The position numbers were made by a program, and so were the translations under genes. From assembly GCA_963677415.2 (NCBI GenBank), contig CAXXFJ010000019.1, positions 28,674 to 92,673 of the forward strand: a stretch of DNA of 64,000 bases, in the 5' to 3' direction. Below the pieces are notes generated by a model. That model saw only the letters and a program-made list of their open reading frames with translations. It ran no database searches and had not been told where the DNA came from. This document shows positions 27,632-35,659 of this stretch, in pieces (position 1 is the first letter of the stretch; every line of letters starts with the position of its first letter). This DNA comes from JAQUTK01 sp963677415. Its GTDB lineage: Bacteria > Bacteroidota > Bacteroidia > Bacteroidales > JAQUTK01.

Positions 27632-28345
27632 TTATTTGTTTTTGAGGAGTGAGACACCCTCTCTGCGTTGTTGCAGCTTATATTTAAGCCTCTCTCTATA
27701 CATCGCATCCATTACATCCGGAGCAAACTGTTCCTCTTCGTCCAGTCCGCCATTGATGGGCGATTTATCATACTTGGGAAATATGATGGCCCGGCTCGGA
27801 CAAATACGTGCACATGCCGGACAGTTATTCTTACAGTTTTCCGGTTTCACGACCTTTATATGTCCATTTTCAGAGGAATATACACCAAAGAGACAGAAGT
27901 CGCGACATTTTCCACATTCTGTGCATCTGTCTTTATCTATGACAGGATACCAGGCATCACTGCCGCTCTCTATGGGAAAGGCTTCTATTTCTTTTTGGAA
28001 AGTATCCCTGGAGCATTCCTGTCCGGTACTGTTACAAGATTGGATGTTTAATTGATTGAGAATCTCTCCGCAAGAGTTGTTGCGCATATCCAGAATAGTC
28101 TCCGCAACCAGATTCAGTCTGTTCAATTGCGAACGAATGGCTCGTGGATGGCATGCAACAATGACAGAGGAAGCTATTTCAGGCATCTCTGATGGTGCTT
28201 GTACCACCTTTTGGCATAGATCGGATAAGAGAGTGACAGCATAACCTTCACTTTTCAATAAGGCAGCAATCTCAGCTACTTTCTCTTTATTGATAAATGA
28301 TCGCGATACACATGCACAAATCGTTACTTTCTTTGTTTGAACCAT
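27632..28345 (-). CDS. 2[4Fe-4S] ferredoxin-domain protein (first gene of the operon)
   Basis: About 237 residues. The N-terminal half (TICACVSRSFINKEKVAEIA, VIVACHPRAIRSQL) resembles the start of HdrA-like proteins; the C-terminal half has two cluster motifs, CTECGKCRDFC and CKNNCPACARICPSRAI. It may supply electrons to the radical SAM enzyme encoded 3 bases downstream. I chose the ATG at 28345 rather than 28366 because a Bacteroidetes promoter at 28372-28403 would start the transcript near 28365. No membrane segment or signal peptide. Confidence 0.83.
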   Translation of the reverse strand: MVQTKKVTICACVSRSFINKEKVAEIAALLKSEGYAVTLLSDLCQKVVQAPSEMPEIASSVIVACHPRAIRSQLNRLNLVAETILDMRNNSCGEILNQLNIQSCNSTGQECSRDTFQKEIEAFPIESGSDAWYPVIDKDRCTECGKCRDFCLFGVYSSENGHIKVVKPENCKNNCPACARICPSRAIIFPKYDKSPINGGLDEEEQFAPDVMDAMYRERLKYKLQQRREGVSLLKNK

Positions 28346-28371
28346 AAACTCAATTAGGTATTTCAATCATG

Positions 28372-28403
28372 CAAATATATACATAATAAGCTTTGGGTAC
28401 AAT
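28372..28403 (-). promoter_or_regulatory. Probable promoter of the 20-gene island operon
   Basis: On the minus strand a perfect Bacteroidetes -7 box TATATTTG (28372-28379) is preceded, after 20 bases, by ATTG (28400-28403), close to the TTTG -33 box. It lies just upstream of the first island gene. Confidence 0.6.
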
Positions 28404-28520
28404 AGACTATTATTGAAAAGGAAAAAAGGTGGAGTGAAAAGGAAAAGAAGTCTTTTTAATACAGGGAGATAAATAGCCCAGACCTGAAGATAAAAGTCAT
28501 CGACATAGACATCTTTGTCA

Positions 28521-28598
28521 TTCCAAAGCGTGGAATAATCGTTCCAAAGCGTGGAATGATCATTCCAAACTTCAGAACGATTATTTCACGCTTTGGAA
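28521..28598. repeat. Inverted and direct repeats of TTCCAAAGCGTGGAA type
   Basis: Two 24-base arms (28521-28544 and 28575-28598) are inverted copies with one mismatch. Between them a second direct copy of TTCCAAAGCGTGGAA (28542-28556) and a partial ATTCCAAAC unit occur. Each unit is itself a near palindrome. It may be a mobile intergenic repeat, a protein-binding site or a strong RNA hairpin. Confidence 0.75.
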
Positions 28599-28761
28599 CG
28601 AACTATTTGTATGCAAGTGACAATCTTTTCAACATGACAAAGAATACTTTTCTTCCTAAAAGAGGACAAAACAAATGGTTCTTCTTCCATTTAGTTGACT
28701 CATTGAAGTTCAACTAAAATCAGTGCTAGACAAAGAGTATCTATTTCACTTTATGAAACAC

Positions 28762-28793
28762 AAAAGGAGCCGACTAACTAGTAGTACGGCTCC
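28762..28793 (-). terminator. Rho-independent terminator after the 141-residue membrane protein gene
   Basis: Minus-strand hairpin with perfect 7-base stem GGAGCCG/CGGCTCC (28766-28793) followed by TTTT, placed 31 bases after the stop of the gene at 28824-29249. Confidence 0.65.
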
Positions 28794-28823
28794 CAATTTG
28801 AAACAGAGTGATACACCACGAGA

Positions 28824-29249
28824 TCAGTCGCGTACCAGAATATTAATGAGTAACAACCCCGCATATCCCCCAATACCATACGAGATAAAAGCAAGATTAA
28901 TTACATTGAACGAAAAGAAATCACCAATGAAAAGTCCGATGCCAAATGCGAGAGAAAAAAGTGAGATAAGCATCAGAATGCTTATGAATGAAATCTTACG
29001 ATTGGCCGAGTGGCTTCTCCGCGAAATGGATGCAATAACAAAAGGGAAAAAGCATCCCAATGTAAAGATAATCAGCGACCAAAGTTTTAGGTAGCCGGCA
29101 GGTACAGACACCGCTTTTGTACTTTCAGGTATATCTACAAATATGCCGACAGCCAGCATGATAAGGGCTATCAGATATTGAGGATGCTTCACTACAAATT
29201 TGAAGATCTGCTTCTTTTTGCTTTCAGGTTGCTTGAATTCAATTTCCAT
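28824..29249 (-). CDS. Small four-segment membrane protein, unknown function
   Basis: 141 residues. A polar start (MEIEFKQPESKKKQ) leads into four hydrophobic segments around residues 26-42, 53-72, 86-108 and 117-137. I do not recognise a family. It follows the DUF898 gene after 14 bases and probably shares its transcript, so it may serve the same membrane process. A terminator hairpin follows it. Confidence 0.72.
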   Translation of the reverse strand: MEIEFKQPESKKKQIFKFVVKHPQYLIALIMLAVGIFVDIPESTKAVSVPAGYLKLWSLIIFTLGCFFPFVIASISRRSHSANRKISFISILMLISLFSLAFGIGLFIGDFFSFNVINLAFISYGIGGYAGLLLINILVRD

Positions 29250-29263
29250 TGATTACGTTTGGA

Positions 29264-30265
29264 TTAATTGGTTTCTAAATAGGTCTTGCTAAGTAATCTT
29301 TTATAAATATTACAGCAAGCCCATGGATAATAAATACTTAAGGTAACAATGGTGAGTAGTATTTGCGCAAGAATATAGACGTAGTCATTAAAAGGATCAC
29401 AGTCATACCCAAATCTCCGTTTGTAATCTCCTGAGTCTGCAATGGTCTTACCTGCGAAATAACGGTACAAGCGTATCATTGCCAAAGGGAAATAAAGTCC
29501 AAAGGTAATGATGGAAAACAACATTTCAAAGAGAATATGCATGCAGGAAGGACAGAAACTTGTTTCCCATCTAATCGAATATTCTTTATAGTTCACTTGA
29601 ACGATCCATTTATAATAGAGGTAGATATAAGGTACTAGCATCATCAACTCAACTACATACCCAATTATCATAAATAAGAGTACTGGAGGAGAATCAACAG
29701 TCTCTACAAACTGAGTAACAAGAATAGTAGCTACCGAGAAGAGAATAAGAGGGATAATCAGTGTTAAAAGAAAAATCAAAAACAATTTATTTCCTTTACC
29801 CACAAACTTAAACTTCTGTGAATCAAGAGCGGAATGATCGATATAAAACCGGACAATACTTCTGATAAACCAAGGAATATATATCCCCAGAGTGATTATT
29901 GAAAGCAAGGTGCCTAGAAGAAGTATGCCGAGATACTTGCCAAAAGTGCCATCAAATACAATTGATTTGTCCTTGTAGGCTACACCCTCTATTAATAACT
30001 TCACCATATAGAATATGATAGAATAAACAAGAAGTAATAACCCCATCAGACAGGGATAGAAATACAAAGGAAGAGCTCCGAAGGGATTAGGATTGGCAGG
30101 ATTAACAGGATCTGCCGCATTGATGAGTGAGTTCATATCCCCGGAGTGCATATTAGTTACCGTGGTAAGCAATAGAATATACGGAACTATGAATAAAACA
30201 ATTAACAAAAACCAGATAGGAAATAATTTTCTACCTGTCAAGGTGAAATCAAGATAGTTTTTCAT
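29264..30265 (-). CDS. DUF898 (YjgN-like) membrane protein
   Basis: 333 residues with six to eight membrane segments. The repeated pattern of a short aromatic stretch, FDGTFGKYLGILLLGTLLSI, then TLGIYIPW and later TFGLYFPLAMIRLYRYFAG and TLSIYYPWACCNIYKR, is characteristic of DUF898. The role of this family is unknown; it lies in the inner membrane. It is divergent from the S9 peptidase gene, with 181 bases between their starts. Confidence 0.82.
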   Translation of the reverse strand: MKNYLDFTLTGRKLFPIWFLLIVLFIVPYILLLTTVTNMHSGDMNSLINAADPVNPANPNPFGALPLYFYPCLMGLLLLVYSIIFYMVKLLIEGVAYKDKSIVFDGTFGKYLGILLLGTLLSIITLGIYIPWFIRSIVRFYIDHSALDSQKFKFVGKGNKLFLIFLLTLIIPLILFSVATILVTQFVETVDSPPVLLFMIIGYVVELMMLVPYIYLYYKWIVQVNYKEYSIRWETSFCPSCMHILFEMLFSIITFGLYFPLAMIRLYRYFAGKTIADSGDYKRRFGYDCDPFNDYVYILAQILLTIVTLSIYYPWACCNIYKRLLSKTYLETN

Positions 30266-30446
30266 CGTCGTAAATATTTAGTTAGTAGTATCAAAAGATG
30301 AGTTTCCTGAATAAGAAAAGAGAATATAAAAGACCCTGCAAAGTAAAACATTAATTTTAAATATTCTGCATTATTACATAAATAGTATGGATAAACGGAG
30401 ACTTTTTTCTATTTTCGCAGACTTATTGATGAATCCAACTACTTAT

Positions 30447-32534
30447 ATGAAGAATCTTATTAAACTGACTTTGATAACAACAGCTGTAATGATAGCATCG
30501 TGTGTAGGGAAAAAAGAAAACGGAGCAGTAAACACCGCTCCAGAGGTAAAATTGACGAGCGATCTGATGACACCTGAGGTAATGATGAAGTTTGGAAGGA
30601 TCGGAAGTTATGCCGTCTCTCCAGACGGGGAAAAAGTGCTCTATACTGTCTCCTATGTAAATGTGGAAGCAAACAACAGCCGCACCGTCATCTATCTCAT
30701 GAACAGCGATGGATCAAACAAACAAACCCTTACTGAAGCAGATAGGACCGAAACTGACCCACAGTGGATCAACGGTGGTAAACAGATTGCCTTTATTTCT
30801 TCGGAAAGTGGTTCGTCGCAACTCTGGCGGATGGATGCCGATGGTAGCAACAGGCGTTGTCTGAGCGATGTAAAAGAAGGGGTTGATGGATATAAGTTTG
30901 CACCGGACGGCAGTAAAGTGCTTTATGTCTCAAACATAAAAGTAGGTGAGCTTCCTTCTGATATACACAAAGATCTTCCCAAGACAACCGGACGGATGTA
31001 CAACGATCTGATGATTAAACACTGGAATGCATGGGAAGATGGTCAAGTGCCTCATCCATTTATCGCCGAGGTTAAAGGCAACAAGCTCGAAGGAGCATTT
31101 GATGTATTGGAAGGTGAATCCTTTGAATGTCCGATGAAACCCTTTGGAGGAGTAGAGCAACTGGATTGGAGCAGCGACGGGAAGACTATCGCTTATACCT
31201 GCCGCAAGAAGACGGGACTCTCCTACGCACTCTCCACCAATTCAGATATCTATCTTTATGATGTGGAGAAAAAACAAACTACTTCCAATGCAACAGAAGG
31301 GAACATGGGCTACGACCAGAACCCGTCTTTCTCTCCCGATGGCAATTTCCTGGCATGGGAAAGCATGGAGCATGAGGGTTGGGAAGCAGATAAGAACCGA
31401 TTGTTTGTCATGGATCTTCGAAGTGGTGAGAAAAAGGATCTCTCTGCGACTGTTGACTTTGACGTATCTCATCTTTCTTGGACTAAAGACTCAAAAACAA
31501 TCTTGTTCAGTGCTTCCTGGCATGGCACCGATCAACTCTACAAAGCAGATCTGGAAGGAAAGATAACCTGTCTGACACAGGGGAAACACAACTATCTCGC
31601 TGTAACTGATGCGAAAGGCAAACTGGTTGCTACCCGTCAGTCGATGTCCGCACCCACAGAAATATACAGCGTGAAACCTTCAAATGGTGAGGCGGTATGC
31701 ATCTCCAAAGAGAATGAAGCATTCATGAATCAGCTTACGATGGGAAATGTGGAAGAGCGCTGGATTGAGACTGTGGACAAGAAACAGATGCTTACCTGGG
31801 TGGTTTATCCACCTCATTTTGACAAAAACAAGAAGTACCCCACGCTATTATATTGCCAGGGTGGGCCACAAAGTACAGTGAGTCAGTTCTGGTCTTATCG
31901 ATGGAATATGCAAGTGATTGCGGCTCGAGGATACATCATTGTCATGCCTAACAGACGAGGTGTACCGGGATTCGGACGCGAATGGATCGAAGAGATCAGC
32001 GGCGATTACGGCGGACTCTGTATGCAGGATTATCTCTCTGCCATTGACGAGGTGAAAAAGGAATCCTATGTGGATGCAGACAAACTCGGTTGTATAGGTG
32101 CCAGCTTTGGAGGTTATTCCGTTTACTGGCTGGCAGGTCATCATGAGAAACGTTTCAAGACTTTCATCGCGCATTGTGGCATGTTCAACTTCGAACAGCA
32201 ATATCTGGAGACCGAAGAGATGTGGTTTGTCAACCGTGACTTTGGCGGCAACTTCTGGGACAAAAACAATAAAGTGGCTCAAAAGAGCTTTCAAAACTCC
32301 CCGCACCTTTTCGTGGATAAGTGGGACACTCCGATCCTGGTCATCACCGGTGAGAAGGATTTTCGCATTCTTGCTTCTCAAAACATGGCGGCGTATGCGG
32401 CAGCCCAATTACGGGGCATTCCATCCGAACTTCTTATCTTTCCCGATGAAGGGCACTGGGTTACAAAACCGCAGAACGCATTGCTCTGGCACCGCACCTT
32501 TCTGGGTTGGCTTGACAAATGGTTGAAAAACTAA
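30447..32534 (+). CDS. DPP-IV-like S9 family peptidase, lipoprotein
   Basis: About 695 residues. A lipoprotein signal (MKNLIKLTLITTAVMIASC) puts it on the periplasmic side of a membrane. Residues about 50-440 form a WD40/TolB-like propeller (YAVSPDGEKVLYTVSY, FAPDGSKVLYVS), and the C-terminal alpha/beta-hydrolase has the nucleophile in GASFGGYSV, the Asp in TGEKDFRI and the His in DEGHW. It should cleave dipeptides or short peptides. I prefer the ATG at 30447 because it gives a clean signal peptide; an in-frame ATG at 30387 would add 20 residues. It transcribes toward the tRNA site used by the prophage. Confidence 0.92.
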   Translation: MKNLIKLTLITTAVMIASCVGKKENGAVNTAPEVKLTSDLMTPEVMMKFGRIGSYAVSPDGEKVLYTVSYVNVEANNSRTVIYLMNSDGSNKQTLTEADRTETDPQWINGGKQIAFISSESGSSQLWRMDADGSNRRCLSDVKEGVDGYKFAPDGSKVLYVSNIKVGELPSDIHKDLPKTTGRMYNDLMIKHWNAWEDGQVPHPFIAEVKGNKLEGAFDVLEGESFECPMKPFGGVEQLDWSSDGKTIAYTCRKKTGLSYALSTNSDIYLYDVEKKQTTSNATEGNMGYDQNPSFSPDGNFLAWESMEHEGWEADKNRLFVMDLRSGEKKDLSATVDFDVSHLSWTKDSKTILFSASWHGTDQLYKADLEGKITCLTQGKHNYLAVTDAKGKLVATRQSMSAPTEIYSVKPSNGEAVCISKENEAFMNQLTMGNVEERWIETVDKKQMLTWVVYPPHFDKNKKYPTLLYCQGGPQSTVSQFWSYRWNMQVIAARGYIIVMPNRRGVPGFGREWIEEISGDYGGLCMQDYLSAIDEVKKESYVDADKLGCIGASFGGYSVYWLAGHHEKRFKTFIAHCGMFNFEQQYLETEEMWFVNRDFGGNFWDKNNKVAQKSFQNSPHLFVDKWDTPILVITGEKDFRILASQNMAAYAAAQLRGIPSELLIFPDEGHWVTKPQNALLWHRTFLGWLDKWLKN

Positions 32535-32596
32535 TTTTTGAACCATCTGTACTTGCCAGTATCAATTTAATAATCTACTTTTGTCGTCTCTAAAAT

Positions 32597-32636
32597 GGCT
32601 CCGTAGTTCAACGGATAGAATAGTGGTTTCCTAAAC
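32597..32636 (+). pseudogene. 5' part of a tRNA-Arg, broken in the anticodon region
   Basis: The sequence GGCTCCGTAGTTCAACGGAT through GGTTTCCTAAAC is nearly the 5' half of the intact tRNA-Arg at 32724. After TTTCCTAAAC the sequence no longer completes the anticodon stem, T arm or acceptor stem. It is best read as a host tRNA half left at the attachment site (attL), with its 3' half expected at the far end of the prophage, or as an old remnant. Confidence 0.7.
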
Positions 32637-32723
32637 ATATGCTCTGGTAAAATTTGAATTTTATGAAGCTTATGTTCTTACCCAAATATTTCTATTCATA
32701 ACAAGAACTTTTTTATTACGTAA

Positions 32724-32795
32724 GCCTCTGTAGTTCAACGGATAGAACGGCGGTTTCCTAAACCGTAAATATGGGTTCGATTCCCATCGGAGGTA
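32724..32795 (+). tRNA. tRNA-Arg (anticodon CCT)
   Basis: Folds fully: acceptor GCCTCTG with CGGAGGT (with G-T wobble pairs at both ends of the stem), D arm GTTC/GAAC, anticodon stem GCGGT/ACCGT around TTCCTAA with anticodon CCT, T stem ATGGG/CCCAT around TTCGATT, discriminator A. CCA is not encoded. It lies 104 bases before the integrase start and may be carried by the prophage. Confidence 0.93.
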
Positions 32796-32858
32796 CTTTT
32801 TTAAGCCTGCTCATTAAAGAGTGGGCTTCTCTTTTCCTCAAAATCCGCAAAATAAATA

Positions 32859-32866
32859 TATATTTG
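32859..32866 (+). promoter_or_regulatory. -7 box of the integrase gene
   Basis: Perfect TATATTTG. A start of transcription near 32873 supports the ATG at 32899 over the in-frame ATG at 32821. No clear -33 box. Confidence 0.5.
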
Positions 32867-32898
32867 CAGTCAAAAGTTCTACAATAGTTCTACAAGAT

Positions 32899-34281
32899 AT
32901 GGCAACATTTAAGGCAGAGGTTTACGCTCACCAAAAAAGAGCAGACGGTACCTGGAACATAAAGATCCGAGTAACACATAAAAAGAAAAAGAAATATCTT
33001 TCGACTCCTTACTATGTCTACAAAGAAGATCTTACAAGAACATTGAAATTAAAAAACCAGCATTACATTGATGAGTGTGATAAAATAATACGGAAATACA
33101 GAACGATATTAGATCGCCTGGGTGAACGCGCCAATCAGATGAGTGTTGAACAGATATCGGATTATATTATTAATTCCCAGGAAGATTATTTTGACTTAGA
33201 TGTTATTCAATACGGGCGAGATATAGCTAAGACTATGCATGATTCCGGGCATCATGGTAACGCTCTTACTTATGAAATTTCTATCAACAATCTGATTAGA
33301 TTTGTAGGCCGAGAAAAGATCAGTATTAGAGAAATATCAGTAAATTTTATAAATGGATGGATAAAATGGATTCGGGAACAGCCAGCTCCATCCTCTAAAG
33401 AAAAAGGAGGTAGGGCGCAATCCATGTATCCGGGAATTCTCAGAGCTATTTACAACAGAGCAAAGAGAGAATTTAATGATGAGGAAGCGGGTATTATCAG
33501 AATTCCATTTTCTCCATTCAGCAGAATAGATCTCCCTCGAATTCCATTATCCAGAAAGCGTGCTCTGGATCCTGATAAAATTAAAGCCATTGCAAGCTTA
33601 CCATATACAGAAATAACTCAACCAGGCAATAATAGATTCAACTTAGCTAAAGATGTATATATTTTATCCTTCTGTCTGATTGGTATGAATGCTGTGGATC
33701 TATATTATTGTAGTGAATATAAAAATGGCATACTCACTTACAATAGAACTAAGACAAAAAATAGAAGGGCAGATCATGCAGAAATATCAATAAAAATACA
33801 GCCGGAAATTAAACCATTATTTGATAAATATAGGGATAAAGAAGGAAAAAGAGTTTTCAATTTCTATCATCATTATAGTAGTGTTGATGCTTTCACTGCC
33901 GCAATAAACGGTTGTGATAGAATAGAAAACGGTAAAAGACGGATTGTAGGGCTTAAAAGAATTGGTAATTTACTTGGTGTAGATGATCTTGAATTTTATT
34001 CTGCAAGGCATACTTGGGCCACAATCGCAACAAATTACGCTAAAGTGGATAAGTATACAGTTCATACAGCTTTAAATCATGTGGATGATAAAATGAGGGT
34101 TACTGATATCTATATTAGTAAAAACTGGGATGTGATTGATGAGGCTAATAGAAAGGTTATCGACTTTCTTAAATTAGATATTAATTCAACAGAAGAACCA
34201 ATAAGTGAAAACATGAAAAACAAACTTTTGCTTAAGCAAAATGTCAAGCAAAAATACAAGCAAAAGCCATCTGATAGGTAG
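32899..34281 (+). CDS. Tyrosine recombinase (prophage integrase)
   Basis: About 460 residues. The N-terminal arm-binding part (MATFKAEVYAHQKRADGTWN) and SAM-like core domain (NALTYEISINNLIRFVG) are typical of Bacteroidales phage integrases. The catalytic part shows SARHTWATIA (second Arg), LNHVDDKM (His) and TDIYIS (Tyr nucleophile). The usual first Arg position reads IGMNAVDL, so it is not plainly conserved, a trait I associate with this integrase group. It integrates and excises the prophage at tRNA-Arg. Its 3' end contains the first of four 28-base repeats, so the C-terminal tail LKQNVKQKYKQK is encoded by repeat sequence. Confidence 0.9.
   Translation: MATFKAEVYAHQKRADGTWNIKIRVTHKKKKKYLSTPYYVYKEDLTRTLKLKNQHYIDECDKIIRKYRTILDRLGERANQMSVEQISDYIINSQEDYFDLDVIQYGRDIAKTMHDSGHHGNALTYEISINNLIRFVGREKISIREISVNFINGWIKWIREQPAPSSKEKGGRAQSMYPGILRAIYNRAKREFNDEEAGIIRIPFSPFSRIDLPRIPLSRKRALDPDKIKAIASLPYTEITQPGNNRFNLAKDVYILSFCLIGMNAVDLYYCSEYKNGILTYNRTKTKNRRADHAEISIKIQPEIKPLFDKYRDKEGKRVFNFYHHYSSVDAFTAAINGCDRIENGKRRIVGLKRIGNLLGVDDLEFYSARHTWATIATNYAKVDKYTVHTALNHVDDKMRVTDIYISKNWDVIDEANRKVIDFLKLDINSTEEPISENMKNKLLLKQNVKQKYKQKPSDR
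34226..34253 (+). repeat. 28-base repeat, copy 1 (inside the integrase 3' end)
   Basis: Perfect palindrome TTTTGCTTAAGCAAAA followed by TGTC and a further AAGCAAAA. The octamer AAGCAAAA thus occurs once inverted and twice direct in each unit. An extra AAGCAAAA follows at about 34258. Confidence 0.9.
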
Positions 34282-34368
34282 GAAAAAGAGCAGATAATAA
34301 GGCTTAATCAGATAAAGAAAATAAATAAATGAAAATTATTTAGTAAAATACAAGCATTTTGCTGCCTC

Positions 34369-34396
34369 TTTTGCTTAAGCAAAATGTCAAGCAAAA
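34369..34396 (+). repeat. 28-base repeat, copy 2
   Basis: Identical to copy 1 over all 28 bases; begins 143 bases after the start of copy 1. Preceded by GCTGCCTC. Confidence 0.9.
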
Positions 34397-34510
34397 AATA
34401 ATTATTAGCGTAATATATTCAATACCAATTAATTGGTAATACTTAAAAATAGTAAAATTAGTAATGAGTGTTATTTCAGGTCTATTTTTTGCTGCCTCTT
34501 TTGCTGCCTC

Positions 34511-34538
34511 TTTTGCTTAAGCAAAATGTCAAGCAAAA
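34511..34538 (+). repeat. 28-base repeat, copy 3
   Basis: Identical to copies 1 and 2; begins 142 bases after the start of copy 2. Preceded by two overlapping GCTGCCTCTTTTGCT units. Confidence 0.9.
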
Positions 34539-34603
34539 ATAATATAAAATTAAAAGCTTAATATACAGAATATTACAAAAGTGTCAAAGATCTATTTTTG
34601 TGG

Positions 34604-34631
34604 TTTTGCTTAAGCAAAATGTCAAGCAAAA
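34604..34631 (+). repeat. 28-base repeat, copy 4
   Basis: Identical 28 bases; begins 93 bases after the start of copy 3 and lies 115 bases before the stop of the leftward gene at 34746. Confidence 0.9.
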
Positions 34632-34745
34632 GTTATATGGGTAATATATATAGTATTATATATAAATATATTATTAGTATATATAGAAAGAGAGTATGAG
34701 AGAAAACAAAACAACTTGAATAAAAAAGCGATGATCATTGACCGA

Positions 34746-35003
34746 CTATTTTTCAAACATTTTTCCTATTCCAGTGATTAGCCATTTCGCATTCACATTA
34801 TAATCTTTAACCATTAGTTCTAGCCATGACAGTTGGAACCATCCCCTATCCAGATTCTTCCTCTGTGCAACAAAATTTCTTCTGTCAATTTCTCCGCATT
34901 GGCGACAATACGTCGCTACACCGCGTATCTTTTTTGTAGCTATTAGTACATCCAGTGTGCTATAAAACCTTTCCATTATTTGCTTGCTCACTTGAGTATT
35001 CAT
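34746..35003 (-). CDS. Small phage regulator-like protein
   Basis: 85 residues. The ending NVNAKWLITGIGKMFEK matches the conserved ending of CI-like helix-turn-helix domains in Bacteroidales phages, also seen in the repressor at 35660 (NSGWLMSGEGNML). The helix-turn-helix itself is not clear. The start overlaps the lipoprotein gene by four bases, so it is the last gene of the leftward lysogeny block and lies next to the 28-base repeats. It could be an excision or immunity regulator; this is inference. Confidence 0.6.
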   Translation of the reverse strand: MNTQVSKQIMERFYSTLDVLIATKKIRGVATYCRQCGEIDRRNFVAQRKNLDRGWFQLSWLELMVKDYNVNAKWLITGIGKMFEK

Positions 35004-35407
35004 TTTGAATTTACCCTTTCTATTTTTGTCATATCCTTATTGAAAATATAGATTACATTCTGAATCTCATAAGCTCCATAGGAATTCTTTGCTCGATATC
35101 TATGGGAAACCTCCCATCCTAATGTATCAGATGGATTTGTCCTCTGTAATTTAAAATATGATTTTGCCTGTTCCAATTTTGAATTTATACTATCAAATGG
35201 AAATTCTCCAGCTTTAGCTCTTTTTGTGGCTTCGGTAAAAGCAATACTCATCGGTGTTATTATTTCAGGTTTTCCCAATTCAATACATTTATAACTTGAT
35301 GGATCTTTCAAATTTTTATTTAAGTATTCATCAATAGTTTTTTCGTATGATTTTTGGCAACCTGCTAAAAGAACACATACGATCAAGAGACAATATTTAT
35401 ATTTCAC
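35000..35407 (-). CDS. Small prophage lipoprotein, unknown function
   Basis: 135 residues with a lipoprotein signal (YCLLIVCVLLAGC). The mature part is polar (DEYLNKNLKDPSSYKCIELG) with a beta-strand-rich end (SYGAYEIQNVIYIF). Expressed from the lysogeny block beside the repressor, it may alter the lysogen's envelope, for example in superinfection exclusion. That is inference from position and export only. Confidence 0.68.
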   Translation of the reverse strand: MKYKYCLLIVCVLLAGCQKSYEKTIDEYLNKNLKDPSSYKCIELGKPEIITPMSIAFTEATKRAKAGEFPFDSINSKLEQAKSYFKLQRTNPSDTLGWEVSHRYRAKNSYGAYEIQNVIYIFNKDMTKIERVNSK

Positions 35408-35613
35408 AGCAAATCGTATTTTAGTTTATTTATATCATCATTTAGAGCCTCTAATTCAAGAAATGGCTCATTATGTATAGTTGCATAGTCTATCGCATAA
35501 TTAATGCATCTCTGAGCCTCAGAAATGGCATCAATATCAATTGGTTGATTATTTATATAGTTAGTAAAGGATTTCTGATATAAATCAATGATAATCCGGT
35601 AATATATTTCCAT
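35404..35613 (-). CDS. Small hypothetical prophage protein (69 aa)
   Basis: 69 residues, mostly helical, no recognised domain. It overlaps the lipoprotein gene by four bases, which supports it as a real coupled gene of the leftward block. Confidence 0.55.
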   Translation of the reverse strand: MEIYYRIIIDLYQKSFTNYINNQPIDIDAISEAQRCINYAIDYATIHNEPFLELEALNDDINKLKYDLL

Positions 35614-35659
35614 GCAGCTTACTTAGTAAATTAGTATAACATTTGCTTAACTCCAAAGA

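Larger units (their letters stand above)
28404..28823. other. Gene-free stretch with an inverted-repeat patch and a terminator
   Basis: About 420 bases without a convincing gene between the island operon promoter and the convergent end of the next leftward gene. It holds the inverted repeats at 28521-28598 and a terminator hairpin at 28762-28793; nothing else is recognisable. Confidence 0.6.
32535..32898. other. tRNA and attachment region between host peptidase and phage integrase genes
   Basis: This 364-base stretch holds a truncated tRNA-Arg copy (32597-32636), about 87 bases with no gene, an intact tRNA-Arg (32724-32795) and a -7 box TATATTTG at 32859-32866 before the integrase start. It marks the left boundary of the prophage. 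Confidence 0.75.
34282..34745. other. Gene-free 464-base region holding repeat copies 2-4
   Basis: AT-rich stretch between the integrase stop and a leftward gene. It contains three of the four identical 28-base repeats, plus three copies of GCTGCCTCTTTTGCT (34361, 34491 and 34503) that lead into them. No gene is seen. Probable roles are integrase/excisionase arm sites or repressor operators. Confidence 0.7.

Noticed and set aside
31848..32408. 186-codon minus-strand frame opposite the S9 peptidase
   Set aside because: Antisense to the catalytic domain of a clear peptidase; no promoter or protein features support it.
34226..34631. Possible CRISPR array formed by the four 28-base repeats
   Set aside because: Only four copies, spaced 93-143 bases with spacers far longer than CRISPR spacers; one copy lies inside the integrase gene; the unit is a nested palindrome; no cas genes nearby.
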